From JAGQPD01 sp020426865 (GTDB taxonomy: Bacteria; Planctomycetota; Planctomycetia; Pirellulales; Pirellulaceae), in contig JAWKTN010000004.1 of the NCBI GenBank assembly GCA_041399065.1, forward strand, positions 744,001-808,000: a DNA stretch of 64,000 nucleotides, given 5' to 3'. Below, one piece after another: positions 1 to 9,701 of the stretch. Numbering within the stretch: the first letter of the stretch is position 1; each line of letters starts with the position of its first letter. The position numbers and the translations under genes are program-made. Under the pieces are notes generated by a model, which was not told the DNA's origin, searched no databases, and was given only the letters and a program-made list of their open reading frames with translations.

Positions 1-1
1 T

Positions 2-388
2 GGCGATGACGCGATGGAACGGGTCGGAGAGACCGACGGGATCTTGGTTACGGTTTCGGCGCGAGTGCCACGCGATCACGTGCCAGAGGGAATTGCGTCA
101 GCGATCGCCGAACTCCCGGTGGGCGGCGTGAGTGACGTAGTGGCAGTTGAAGAAGGGTTCGAAATCTACCGGGTCTTGGGGAGAACGCCAGAGGTCACCC
201 GGAACTTTGACGCCGTTGCCAACGAAGCGCTGGCTGCCGTGCAGACAGCCAATCAACAAGCACGCCGCGAGATGCTCATCAGGTTACGGCGAAGTGCGAC
301 ATTCTGGCAATTGCCAATGGAATCACTGTTCGAGAATGAGACAACCGCGGTGACGAATGGAACGAAAGGCGGTATGGTAAATGACTAG
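2..388 (+). CDS. Parvulin-type peptidyl-prolyl isomerase, C-terminal part
   Basis: This reading frame is open at the left edge, so only the C-terminal 128 residues are seen. The segment with GGVSDVVAVEEGFEIYRVLG matches the end of a PpiC/SurA parvulin domain, in which the chain passes through a conserved 'V.T.EGFHI..V' strand. It is followed by a charged helix (ANEALAAVQTANQQARRE). The family catalyses cis-trans isomerisation of prolyl bonds, usually in the periplasm during folding of exported proteins. The N-terminus, including any signal peptide, lies outside the window. The stop codon overlaps the start of the next gene by 8 bases, so the two are probably co-translated. Confidence 0.72.
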   Translation, partial: GDDAMERVGETDGILVTVSARVPRDHVPEGIASAIAELPVGGVSDVVAVEEGFEIYRVLGRTPEVTRNFDAVANEALAAVQTANQQARREMLIRLRRSATFWQLPMESLFENETTAVTNGTKGGMVND

Positions 389-3300
389 CCCGCGCCCCAA
401 TAGCAATCCCGACGAACAACGAAACCCCCGCAGTTGGCGTGGTCGCGAGGAGCAAGCCACCGGCCGCGCTCAATATCGCTGGCAAAAGGGTGGCGGTGCG
501 ATCGCCCATGGGGCATCGCGTGGCCGTGGATCGCGAGGAACGCTTGCTTTCGTGATCGTTAGTTTCGCATTTTTGGGGCTGATTGCGGCATTGATATTCT
601 TCGTACTGCAGACACCAAGGCGAACGCCGGTGATTGTCATTACGTCGGAGTCGTACCGTGCGCCGCTGCCGCCGCTCCAATGGATTCGTGAGGACGTACA
701 GGGGTTTGCCGAGTTGGACCGACAAAACATCGACCTGTATCACGTTCGCTGGGATGGCAACGTCCAATCCGGACTCGATCAACTGCGCGACGTGCTGACG
801 AAAGTCGCTGGGGACAATCCCCATGCGGTAATGATCTACGTCGGGATGCACACGGGGGTCGATGCCAATGGAACGCCTTGTCTGATTCCGGTCTCGGGGC
901 ACGCCCATGAGGAATCGACCTGGTTACCCGTCGCGTCGTTGCTCGATACGATTTCTGGAAATCAAGTAACAGCCAATCGTCCAACATTCGTCATTTTTGA
1001 TACAAATCGGGTCGGAGTGGATTGGAGATGTGGCGAGATTTGCAACACATTCTCGGAGCGTCTCACGACACTGATTGACGCTCACAGCAATACCCAGCTG
1101 GCCGTACTGTGCGCCGCGTCATCCGGAGAGGTTGCCTGGTCATCTCCTCAATTGTGTCAGTCAGTATTCGCTCATTTTTTGCAGCTGGGAATAGCGGGGG
1201 CGGCAGATGAGGTGGAGGTGGGCGGAAATGGTGACCACCACGTATCGAGCCGCGAACTGCGGCAATACGTAGCAGATCAAGTGAGTCACTGGTCGGTGTC
1301 GAACCGCGCCGCGACACAGACGGTGTCATCATGCGGCCAGTTCAATAATATGCCGCTTGTGGCGGCCCTAAACCCCCGCGCCGTTGCAACTCTTCAGCGC
1401 GCACGGCTTGCCAAAGCCGGAGCGGCGACGTACGCACTGAGCCCGCACGCAATCGAAGCCAAATGGCATCAGTTGCAGACATTGTCGGAAAAATCCGATC
1501 TGCTCCGACTGGAACCGCGACGCTATGCCGCGCTGCAACAGTCGCTCGTGCGATCTGAGTTGTTGTCGCGAGCGGGAGAAGCGTATCAAGCAGAGCTGCA
1601 ACGGGAATTGGAGGCCTGGGAAGTCACGACATCCGAGATGCTACAAAAATCGGTGGTGCACGAGTCGCTCGCAGGCTCGCTTGTACAGCGGTGGAAAGAC
1701 ATCAGCGAAAACGCGCTTGTGATTCCTTGCCCTCCGTTGCACGACTGTTCGACGGCAATTCTCATGGGCTCGATCGACTTGCACACCAACTCCATGGTTC
1801 ACGATACGATTCTCAAATCGGCTGAAGGGACGACGGTCGACGCTCTTTCTCAGATTTCAGACGAGGTCAAGAGCAATCTGCGAGGGGGAGTGTGGGAGGA
1901 AAGCTACTTCCTTGAGTTGTTAGCGCGCTATCGAGTGCCGCAGCGGTGGTCGAATCCTTCTGTCGTCCGGCAAATTCTTGAAACACGCAACGCTGTGGGG
2001 CGTCGGGTCCTGCCAGCAGGAACAACGGCCGATAAGTTGGTGGGCGACGAACGTGCTCAGTTTTGGATCCGTGCGTTGGTTGAGCGAGCGGACGGTCAAT
2101 TGCGAGCCGCGCAGGATCTGCTGATCGCCGGACCGGATGTAGGCGTGGAAGCCGTAACGAGCCGTTGTCGTGATGCGCAAGCGACGTATGAATCCGTAGA
2201 GCGGCAATTGCAACGTATCGCCGAAGCCTATCGGTTGCGCGACGAAATTGCTGCCGAACTACCGCATTATATCCAGTGGTTTGCCAGTCCCCATCAGCTA
2301 TACGCCGCTCAGGATTCTTCGCTGCAATATGCCGATTCGGCATATGTCTTCTATCAAAATGCCGTGATGCCAACTCAGCAAAACGCCGCACAACTGACGC
2401 ATCTTCTCGATGTCGCATCCGTAGGACATGTGCAACAAGAACAGGTGTGGCAGCGTATCGAAGTGCTCGTCGATAACCTGAAGTCACACGACTCCAACGT
2501 GGCAGGATCTTGGCACAACTTGCAGGCGAGCATGGAAAAATTGATCGAAGCGATGTTGGCCGACGAATTGTCGCCGGCGATTCTGCGACAGATCGAGCTG
2601 CTACTGCAATACCCAGTACTTTCCGCGTCGGCTCGTGGGCAATTGGTTTCGAAGTGGCAGCAAGGCACGACGGAGATCCACGCAGCGTACTGCACGGCGG
2701 ATGGGACTCGATATCATCAGCGTCGGCCGGGCATCAGTCCATCGCCCGCGGTGGATGGCGGGGTGACGGATGCACTGAACGCCGAAGGACGTCAGACGAT
2801 CGCAGGTGCGTTTGCCGGATGGTGGATATCGCAAGCAACGGCTCCTTCCCAATTGATGACATTGTCCATCGCCGACAGTGAAGTGTCGTATGGAGATGAA
2901 AAATCGACATCCGGGCATCCGCTGCGTACATTGGAACAAGACGCTGCTGGCCTGCGCCGGACCCTTCGCATTCCCCCCGACCTTACCGATGCGCTGGCTG
3001 CTAGCGATGTAGATGTAGCCCGGTCAAGCTTCGCTCGAGCAGCCACGCGATGCCGTGCGGTTAGCACGGTTGCGGCCGATGCCTTGTGGAGCCATCCCTT
3101 GGAACTCTATCGTCGATTCGAATTGCAGCAATTGTTGTTGTGGCAAGCTTCTCGGGCGATGCAGGACCAATGGGGACCATCACCCGGCACGACCGTCCCC
3201 TTCTTCGTCCTGGCCGCAAAAGACTATGTGACCGCGGCCAACAGCATGCTGCCGCTTTTCGATTTGCGAGATCGAATCCGCGAGATTGATCGACGACAGG

Positions 3301-5447
3301 AGCTTGTCGAAGGTTGGTTGACACTGCATCCCGAATCGCCAGGAATGACGCGTAGCGATGCCGAGCAGCTCGATGTGCATGTGCGGGTCAGTGGACAATC
3401 CGCGGACAATCCGCAGGATGGGCTGGCCGAAAACGAAAGAGGATTCGCGTCGATACTGCTGCGTGGCAACGAAGCACTACAAGATACGCTGCGCTTGACG
3501 CGGGACGGAGCTGGCCCGGATGCGTTGAACGTGTGGCCGATGAGCGAAAGGGAGGGATCGTTGCGCCTGGCGGGCAACGTCGATGCGGATCTCGCCAACT
3601 CCCTCGACGTTGTCCTCGCATTTCGCGGCTTCGAGTATCTGCAGTCGTTGATGTGCCACGATGGTAACGCAATTGAAACGGATGTGACAACGGTTGATGC
3701 GTCCTCGTCACGCGTTACCGTCGTGGCAGACCACACCAGCTTCGGCAATATCGTTTTCGTACTCGATGGGTCAAATAGCATGAGTCATCCCAATGCAGCT
3801 GAGCCGTCGCGGAGCAACATGGATGTAGCAAAAGAAGCCGTCAACGAGTTGTTGCTCGCCATGTTGGAAGAAGGGACACTTCGGTGTGGGATGACCGTTT
3901 ACGGGCACCGGTTAGGATTCGGCCAGCTGTCGGGTGACGTAAAGGTTCAATCGATGTATGCCGGTAAGATCCCGGCAGGGATCCGTCCGACAAACGACAT
4001 CGAAAACGTTATGCCGTTGGGGCCGTTTACTGAGTTGAGTTTGCAGCGGCTGAACCAGGCGATTACCGGAGTGTCGGGATACGGCCAGTCGCCTCACTAT
4101 GGTGCGACCGTCGCAGCCTTGAACGAATTGGCCACGGACGGGGCCGGCGGCGCCGAGTCAGTCATTCTGGTGACCGATGGGGGGCAATTTCACGACGACG
4201 CCAATGAACTGCAGGATCAAGACGAGGTGAGTTGGGATCAATATCTGCGTGAATTAAAGCAACAAGACATCCCTGTCTATTTCCTGCTCGTAGGAAAACC
4301 GAATTCCAGCGATATGCAGGCGATCCAACAGGTCGCGACCGTTTCGGGGGGTGGCGTGTTTGATGACAGCTCGGTGGCTGCGATGGTGGCAGCCCTGCAA
4401 GCCGCAAGTCGCAGTATGGTCTTTCATCTAACGACGGGCAACGAGCCGAGCAGCGATGATGCAAATAGGGGCGAGTCGGAGACCGTTCGTTTTGGCGATT
4501 GGCTAAAGTTGCCCGTTGAACCGACCGCCGGCTGCGTGAATTGTACCGTCCGTGTGGCCGACTCCGAACAGCAAATTGTAATGCGTGGCGGAGAGACGGT
4601 AGCGCTGCAGTATCAAACGGATTCAGGGTTCCTGGTCGTACCATCATTTCGACGTCCCTTGTCGCAGTTCTTGGAAGTGCGTCGAACTCGTGCCGACGGT
4701 GGAATGAATCCTACCTGTTTCGTACATCGTCCCGTCCACGTAGACGGTGAGGCCGAGGATGACATCGAATTCGTCGTATCATGGCAGGACCTACGCGACC
4801 AATACGTACAATGGCCGGCAGCCCTCTGGGTTGAGATCACGCCGGTCAGTAGCGACTTGACGGCCCATGCGACTCGTTATTTCTGGGATCCGAACTTCGA
4901 TTCGTCGGCGGCCGTTCCCGCTCAACGTTGCCTGGCGAGGACCTGGCCGAAGAACGCTCAACGAGCAGAAGTGCGCGCTTGGTACGCCCCGCAACTTCCT
5001 GAAGCAACACTGCAAAAGCAATTCGTTGAACTTGGATTGGTAGAGCCAATGGAGTTCACGGGTACGGTTGCTGTTGCCGATAATGTTAATCTCGATGTCG
5101 TGTCACACGTCGACAGCGCGTCGGGCGATTTCGTCATGACCGTCAGCCAGTTGACAGTCGGCAAACCCTGCGAACCACTACGTGTGGACGTTACCATTGG
5201 CAATCAGTTCGTGCCGCTAAGAATCGTTCGCCGTTTTGATGACGCACGAGGACTCTGTAGTCACACTTTCATCATTCCCGCGGCGCGGGCCGCGGAGGTA
5301 GTGCAGGATGCCCAGATCCGCGTTACCCCGCGGTCCTCGTTTCTTCAACAGTCATGGGGATTGGATGGCGACGGTTTCATGGTCGTTAACGTCCCCACTC
5401 CTTCGGACGTTCTGCGACAGCCTCAGGCAACAGCGAGAAAACAGTAG
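381..5447 (+). CDS. Giant membrane-anchored protein with caspase-like and VWA domains
   Basis: The protein has 1688 residues. It opens with a basic cytoplasmic stretch and one transmembrane segment at about residues 56-77. Residues 82-330 look like a caspase (C14) fold: a strand with MIYVGMHTG containing His157, then FVIFDTNRV, then a CAASSGEVAW strand and a GNGDHHVSSREL helix. In active caspases the second strand ends in D-x-C; here it reads D207-T-N209, so the nucleophile is missing and the domain is probably non-catalytic. A long helical region follows. A VWA domain starts near residue 1125 with the metal-binding DGSNS motif at Asp1129. The C-terminal 350 residues look like beta domains and are not recognised. 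The role is probably extracytoplasmic binding or scaffolding. It shares an operon with the parvulin. Confidence 0.7.
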   Translation: MTSPRPNSNPDEQRNPRSWRGREEQATGRAQYRWQKGGGAIAHGASRGRGSRGTLAFVIVSFAFLGLIAALIFFVLQTPRRTPVIVITSESYRAPLPPLQWIREDVQGFAELDRQNIDLYHVRWDGNVQSGLDQLRDVLTKVAGDNPHAVMIYVGMHTGVDANGTPCLIPVSGHAHEESTWLPVASLLDTISGNQVTANRPTFVIFDTNRVGVDWRCGEICNTFSERLTTLIDAHSNTQLAVLCAASSGEVAWSSPQLCQSVFAHFLQLGIAGAADEVEVGGNGDHHVSSRELRQYVADQVSHWSVSNRAATQTVSSCGQFNNMPLVAALNPRAVATLQRARLAKAGAATYALSPHAIEAKWHQLQTLSEKSDLLRLEPRRYAALQQSLVRSELLSRAGEAYQAELQRELEAWEVTTSEMLQKSVVHESLAGSLVQRWKDISENALVIPCPPLHDCSTAILMGSIDLHTNSMVHDTILKSAEGTTVDALSQISDEVKSNLRGGVWEESYFLELLARYRVPQRWSNPSVVRQILETRNAVGRRVLPAGTTADKLVGDERAQFWIRALVERADGQLRAAQDLLIAGPDVGVEAVTSRCRDAQATYESVERQLQRIAEAYRLRDEIAAELPHYIQWFASPHQLYAAQDSSLQYADSAYVFYQNAVMPTQQNAAQLTHLLDVASVGHVQQEQVWQRIEVLVDNLKSHDSNVAGSWHNLQASMEKLIEAMLADELSPAILRQIELLLQYPVLSASARGQLVSKWQQGTTEIHAAYCTADGTRYHQRRPGISPSPAVDGGVTDALNAEGRQTIAGAFAGWWISQATAPSQLMTLSIADSEVSYGDEKSTSGHPLRTLEQDAAGLRRTLRIPPDLTDALAASDVDVARSSFARAATRCRAVSTVAADALWSHPLELYRRFELQQLLLWQASRAMQDQWGPSPGTTVPFFVLAAKDYVTAANSMLPLFDLRDRIREIDRRQELVEGWLTLHPESPGMTRSDAEQLDVHVRVSGQSADNPQDGLAENERGFASILLRGNEALQDTLRLTRDGAGPDALNVWPMSEREGSLRLAGNVDADLANSLDVVLAFRGFEYLQSLMCHDGNAIETDVTTVDASSSRVTVVADHTSFGNIVFVLDGSNSMSHPNAAEPSRSNMDVAKEAVNELLLAMLEEGTLRCGMTVYGHRLGFGQLSGDVKVQSMYAGKIPAGIRPTNDIENVMPLGPFTELSLQRLNQAITGVSGYGQSPHYGATVAALNELATDGAGGAESVILVTDGGQFHDDANELQDQDEVSWDQYLRELKQQDIPVYFLLVGKPNSSDMQAIQQVATVSGGGVFDDSSVAAMVAALQAASRSMVFHLTTGNEPSSDDANRGESETVRFGDWLKLPVEPTAGCVNCTVRVADSEQQIVMRGGETVALQYQTDSGFLVVPSFRRPLSQFLEVRRTRADGGMNPTCFVHRPVHVDGEAEDDIEFVVSWQDLRDQYVQWPAALWVEITPVSSDLTAHATRYFWDPNFDSSAAVPAQRCLARTWPKNAQRAEVRAWYAPQLPEATLQKQFVELGLVEPMEFTGTVAVADNVNLDVVSHVDSASGDFVMTVSQLTVGKPCEPLRVDVTIGNQFVPLRIVRRFDDARGLCSHTFIIPAARAAEVVQDAQIRVTPRSSFLQQSWGLDGDGFMVVNVPTPSDVLRQPQATARKQ

Positions 5448-5637
5448 CACAATTGCTGTGCGGCGCTTGGAAAGTCGTGCGGGCCTGAATCTGTCGGCAA
5501 CGTTGCACCTGGACGTAAGGCCCTGCTTAACCGCTTTTTCTTGATTTGCCTGGCGGACGGAGCGTGGCAAATCCACTGAACCCATTACCGTAACGAGTTC
5601 TTAATAATTCGGGGAATGGTTAAGTGGGTGAGCTATC

Positions 5638-6528
5638 ATGCGAATTGGGGTACGAATCTTCAAAAATGGGTCAATTCGTGGCCTAAAACGGCGACGTCTT
5701 GCGTTCACGTTGGTCGAGCTGTTGGTGGTCATCGCGATCATCGGATTGCTGGTCTCGATGCTGCTGCCAGCCGTCAATGCGGCGCGGGAATCTGCCCGTA
5801 GAACTCAGTGTCAGAACCACCTCAAGCAGCTCGGGTTGGCGTATTTGTCCCACGAATCCGCGCTGAACCATTTTCCGACGGGAGGGTGGGATTGGGACCA
5901 GGCGCCGAGCTATCAGGGGGGAAACCCTCACGCTGGTGCGAAACAGAGAGCGGGTTGGGGGTTCCAGGTTTTGCCCTACGTGGAGGCAAGTGCCGTCTGG
6001 GCGGCGGGTGCGGAGATCGCGATCAAGACGCCGCAAGCGCTGTTCTTTTGTCCGTCGCGTCGAGGTCCACAGACGGTCTTTTATACCGACAACTATGATC
6101 CGCCAGTGCGAGGTGGAGAGCTCGAGCACGCATTGTGCGACTATGCGGCCAGCAATCGCGAAGGTGCAGGGGTGACTCGCCGGTTTGCTCCGGTCGAGTC
6201 GCGGCAATTGGAAGATGGTCATTCGACGACCTTGATGCTGGGCGAGAAGCGTTTGAATCTCAGTGACCTTGGCGAGCCGCAGGACGATGACAACGAGGGC
6301 TACACGGCGGGCTGGAATTCGGACACCATTCGCCGAATCGACCAGTCCCCGCGTCCCGATTTTCATGGCGATGGCGACGGAGACGGTTTATTTGGCAGTT
6401 CGCATGCGGCGGGGATCAATACCGTCTGGGCGGATGGGTCCGTCCATTTGATTCAGTATGACATTGAAGTGTCTGTTTTTGAGAGGCTGGGAGTGATCGA
6501 CGACGGTCAGCCCGTCGAAGTGCAATAG
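5638..6528 (+). CDS. DUF1559 type II pseudopilin-like protein
   Basis: The 296-residue protein has a prepilin-type cleavage and methylation site near residue 22 (RLAFTLVELLVVIAIIGLL), in which F becomes the first mature residue and E5 is kept. The DUF1559 domain follows (AARESARRTQCQNHLKQLGL). The C-terminal planctomycete signature H-x9-DG is present as HAAGINTVWADG. These proteins are very abundant in Planctomycetes; they are thought to be processed by a prepilin peptidase and to assemble at the cell envelope, but the exact role is unknown. It lies 190 bp after the giant VWA gene and 20 bp before the HEAT lipoprotein, so it may form a pair with the latter. Confidence 0.9.
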   Translation: MRIGVRIFKNGSIRGLKRRRLAFTLVELLVVIAIIGLLVSMLLPAVNAARESARRTQCQNHLKQLGLAYLSHESALNHFPTGGWDWDQAPSYQGGNPHAGAKQRAGWGFQVLPYVEASAVWAAGAEIAIKTPQALFFCPSRRGPQTVFYTDNYDPPVRGGELEHALCDYAASNREGAGVTRRFAPVESRQLEDGHSTTLMLGEKRLNLSDLGEPQDDDNEGYTAGWNSDTIRRIDQSPRPDFHGDGDGDGLFGSSHAAGINTVWADGSVHLIQYDIEVSVFERLGVIDDGQPVEVQ

Positions 6529-6548
6529 CAATACGAGGAAACCATCGG

Positions 6549-7133
6549 ATGAACATTTCGCACGGACAGTTGTTGAGTCGCACGATTCTGATGAAGGTCG
6601 CACTTGCTCTGTTGGTAGCCGCAACGGGATGTAACCGCGGCCCAAGTGTTAGTACTTTGCGTGAACGGTTGGGGGACGACGATCCGGACGTTCGCTACGA
6701 GGCGGTCAGGGCCTTGGAGGATTTGGGGAAAAGTGCTCGCTCGGCAGTAGATGACTTAGCACTAGCACTAAAGGATCCGGAGGTGAGGGTTCGATACCGG
6801 GCGGCCAAGGCGTTGGCCAATATTGGTCCGCGGGCCATCGATGCAGTCCCACAGCTAACGGTGGCAGCCAAGGATGCGGACCCGGAAGTGCGCTACTACG
6901 CCGTGAAGGCCATTTACAAGACGGGGAGCAAGTCACCTGACTTGGTGCCCGCCGTGCTCACGCTGTTGAACGATCCCAATGACGAGGTGCGACCCTATGC
7001 GGCTCGTGTGTTGGGTAATGTCGGGCCCGATGCCAAAAAAGCCGTGCCCGCATTGCAGACGGCCAGGCAATCGTCGCAGGAGAGCCTGCGTGAAGCCGCT
7101 GCGAAAGCGCTCGAGAAGATACAGAACAGTTGA
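6549..7133 (+). CDS. HEAT-repeat lipoprotein
   Basis: The 194-residue protein starts with a lipoprotein signal peptide ending in the lipobox LVAATGC, with the lipidated Cys near residue 28. The rest is made of about four HEAT/PBS-lyase-type repeats, each built on 'DDPDVRYEAVRALEDLG', 'DPEVRVRYRAAKALANIG', 'DADPEVRYYAVKAIYKTG' and 'DPNDEVRPYAARVLGNVG'. Such repeats form an alpha-solenoid used for protein binding. It should sit in a membrane facing the periplasm. It ends 43 bp before the glycosyltransferase cluster and could be its first gene, although nothing in the sequence shows a functional link. Confidence 0.85.
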   Translation: MNISHGQLLSRTILMKVALALLVAATGCNRGPSVSTLRERLGDDDPDVRYEAVRALEDLGKSARSAVDDLALALKDPEVRVRYRAAKALANIGPRAIDAVPQLTVAAKDADPEVRYYAVKAIYKTGSKSPDLVPAVLTLLNDPNDEVRPYAARVLGNVGPDAKKAVPALQTARQSSQESLREAAAKALEKIQNS

Positions 7134-7176
7134 GCCGCTTGAATTGTGACTGCTAGTACGTGTTGGAGACCACGCG

Positions 7177-8433
7177 ATGACAACGACTTGTGATACCACC
7201 TTTTCGCTGCAAGGACCCATCATGGTTCCCCACACTAACGATTTGCGTATCGTGCTCTATTCGCACGATACGATGGGATTGGGGCACGTCCGGCGCAATC
7301 TATTGATTGCCCAGGCACTAACCCGTCCCCCTGTAAATGCGAACGCGCTGATTGTGTCAGGCATTCGCGAAGCCGGGATGTTTGCGTTGCCCGAGGGCGT
7401 CGATTTACTCTGCCTCCCGTCGGTCCGAAAGACGGCGCACGAACGATATTCGGCGAAGCAACTGCAGATATCGCTCGATAGTGTTACTCAGATCCGGTCG
7501 CGAATCATCCACGCTAGCGTAGAAGGATTTGAACCGGACTTGCTGATTGTGGACAAGGTTCCGCGAGGACTGAACGGCGAGTTGGAAGCGGCGCTCAAGG
7601 CTCTTCGAACGCATGGCCGAACTCGGTGCATCTTGGGCCTGCGTGATGTGTTGGACGAACCCGCCGTGGCGCGCACCGAATGGCACGCCGATGACAACGA
7701 GCAATTCGTTCGAGAGCACTTTGACGACGTCTGGATTTACGGCGACCGCAACGTGTATGACACTGTCAAGGCGTGCCGGTTTTCCAGCGATTTGGCGAGC
7801 CGCACCAAATACCTTGGTTATCTTGACCAACGAGAGCGTCTACAGTTGTGGGCAAATCGCGATTGCGGAGTGGATGCATGGCAGCAGGTTGGCTCAACTC
7901 CCTTCGTGCTGGGTGTCGTCGGCGGCGGACAAGATGGACGCGATGTCGCCTTGTCGTTTGCCAAGGCCGACTTCCCTCGCGATCACAAAGGGGTCCTCGT
8001 GACCGGCCCGTTCTTGCCGCCCGAGGCAACGAGCGAATTGCGACGAATTGCCGCGTCGCGATGTGACTTGCAAGTGGTGGAGTTTTGTCCGGAGGTGGAC
8101 GTGCTGCTAAGCCAGGCGGCTCGCGTGGTGACGATGGGTGGGTACAACAGCATCTGCTCGATCCTCACCCATCAGAAACCATCACTGGTTATTCCACGGG
8201 TGTGGCCCCGGCAAGAGCAAATGCTGCGAGCTCGGCGCATGCGGCAACTCGGACTGTTTTCCATTCTCCATCCCAATCGCGTTTCGCCATCAACCATTTC
8301 CAGATGGATGCAGGCTCCGACCGTAATCCCGAATCCACACAGCGGCATCGATTTGAGCGGGCTGCAATCGATGGTCTCCTACGTATTAAAATCCGTTTCC
8401 ACCTCCAAGTACAACAGGACTATGGCATGTTAA
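7177..8433 (+). CDS. MurG-like (GT-B) glycosyltransferase
   Basis: The 418-residue protein resembles the predicted glycosyltransferase family COG4671. The N-terminal nucleotide-sugar-type fold carries YSHDTMGLGHVRRNLLIAQAL just after the start. The C-terminal lobe carries VVTMGGYNSICSIL, the donor-binding GGYNS loop, followed by a proline/arginine segment (VIPRVWPRQEQMLRARR). The chosen ATG has a GGAG ribosome-binding site 9 bases upstream; an internal ATG at 7222 would also give a complete domain. The gene overlaps the next one by 7 bases, so the two are translationally coupled. It probably transfers a sugar from a nucleotide donor, but donor and acceptor cannot be read from the sequence. 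Confidence 0.82.
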   Translation: MTTTCDTTFSLQGPIMVPHTNDLRIVLYSHDTMGLGHVRRNLLIAQALTRPPVNANALIVSGIREAGMFALPEGVDLLCLPSVRKTAHERYSAKQLQISLDSVTQIRSRIIHASVEGFEPDLLIVDKVPRGLNGELEAALKALRTHGRTRCILGLRDVLDEPAVARTEWHADDNEQFVREHFDDVWIYGDRNVYDTVKACRFSSDLASRTKYLGYLDQRERLQLWANRDCGVDAWQQVGSTPFVLGVVGGGQDGRDVALSFAKADFPRDHKGVLVTGPFLPPEATSELRRIAASRCDLQVVEFCPEVDVLLSQAARVVTMGGYNSICSILTHQKPSLVIPRVWPRQEQMLRARRMRQLGLFSILHPNRVSPSTISRWMQAPTVIPNPHSGIDLSGLQSMVSYVLKSVSTSKYNRTMAC

Positions 8434-9698
8434 CGTCACACACTCCACGCATCGGATACGTCGTCAAACGCTATCCACGTTATTCCGAGACGTTCATTGT
8501 GAACGAAATCCTGGCCCACGAGCAGGCCGGATGTGAACTCTCCGTGTTTGCCCTTCGTCCACCAACGGATACTCACTTCCAAGATTGCATCTCGCGTGTG
8601 CGAGCGCCCGTGAAGTATCTATGCGCGGACAATATCAAGGGCGAGGCACTTTGGTCAACCATTCAAGACCTCAGTACTCGCGTACCGGAATTGTGGGACT
8701 ACCTTCGCGAACTTCCCAAAATGAGTGCACAGACGGTATATCAGGCAATGGAACTGGCCGAGATCGCCGGTCGGCAGCAGCTATCTCGTTTGCACGCGCA
8801 CTTTGCTACGAGTGCCGCCGACGTCGCCTTGTTGGCCGGAAGAATTGCTGGCATCCCGGTATCGTTCACTGCACATGCCAAGGACATTTTTCACGAGGAC
8901 GTCGACAACCAGGCGTTGGAACTCAAGCTCTCACAGGCGGACAGCGTCGTAACGGTGAGTGAATTCAATCTCCAGTATCTGAGAACAACCTTTGGAAACG
9001 CCGCCAATCGCGTCGTTCGGATTTACAACGGACTGGACCTGGATCGATTCAGCTACCGAGATCCGCAATTCCGACCCACCAAAATAATTGCGGTCGGCCG
9101 CTTGGTGGAAAAGAAAGGCTTTGATGTCCTGCTCCAGGCCTGCCGCCTATTGCTGGACCGCAAAGTGCCATTCGATTGTCAAGTGGTTGGCACCGGTGAA
9201 TTGGAAAGCAAGTTGACACTGATGTCACGCGATCTGGGCCTGGATGGCGTCGTCACATTTTCCGGCGCAATGCCACAAAGTGCCGTGATTCAGGCCGTGC
9301 AAAATTCCGCGGTGATGGCGGTGCCGTGCGTGGTCGGTGACGACGGCAATCGCGACGGACTGCCCACCGTGCTTCTCGAAGCCATGGCGCTTGGCACCCC
9401 GTGCGTGGCGACCGACGTGACCGGAATACCAGAAATCGTGATCGATCGCGAAACGGGACTGCTGATTCAGCAACGAAATCCGGTGGCCTTGGCCGATGGT
9501 CTGGAGCTATTGCTCACGACGCCCACGATCCGCTCGCAAATGGCGTTCGCGGCTAGGGCGCTGGTCGAGTGCGAGTTCAACATTCATCGCAACGCCGCCC
9601 GCATACGACAACTGTTTGGCGAAATGGCCGTCGACGACACTGCCGCCGCCGACACTGCCGCCGTCGCTGCCGTCGCACGTCAATTGCAGGAGGCGTAA
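8427..9698 (+). CDS. GT4-family glycosyltransferase (WcaL-like)
   Basis: The 423-residue protein begins with RIGYVVKRYPRYSETFIVNEI, an N-terminus typical of GT4 enzymes of exopolysaccharide clusters such as colanic-acid WcaL. Other visible family motifs are HAHFATSAADVALLA, the acceptor-side SFTAHAKDIFHED, IYNGLDLDRF, GRLVEKKGFDVLLQA, and the donor-binding E-x7-E segment in GLPTVLLEAMALGTPCVATDV. The ATG at 8427 was chosen over the longer frame from 8085 because homology starts there, an AGGA lies 11 bases upstream, and it overlaps the previous stop. The C-terminus is a low-complexity DDTAAADTAAVAAVA tract. It is probably a retaining sugar transferase. Confidence 0.9.
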   Translation: MLTSHTPRIGYVVKRYPRYSETFIVNEILAHEQAGCELSVFALRPPTDTHFQDCISRVRAPVKYLCADNIKGEALWSTIQDLSTRVPELWDYLRELPKMSAQTVYQAMELAEIAGRQQLSRLHAHFATSAADVALLAGRIAGIPVSFTAHAKDIFHEDVDNQALELKLSQADSVVTVSEFNLQYLRTTFGNAANRVVRIYNGLDLDRFSYRDPQFRPTKIIAVGRLVEKKGFDVLLQACRLLLDRKVPFDCQVVGTGELESKLTLMSRDLGLDGVVTFSGAMPQSAVIQAVQNSAVMAVPCVVGDDGNRDGLPTVLLEAMALGTPCVATDVTGIPEIVIDRETGLLIQQRNPVALADGLELLLTTPTIRSQMAFAARALVECEFNIHRNAARIRQLFGEMAVDDTAAADTAAVAAVARQLQEA

Positions 9699-9701
9699 CC
9701 G

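Noticed and set aside
279..908. 209-codon minus-strand frame near the left edge
   Set aside because: It is the antisense of the parvulin end and the giant VWA gene and has Arg/Ser-rich composition without family similarity.
8085..8426. Longer N-terminus for the GT4 transferase
   Set aside because: It would lie within the preceding transferase in another frame and adds no GT4 sequence; the ATG at 8427 has a ribosome-binding site and matches the family start.
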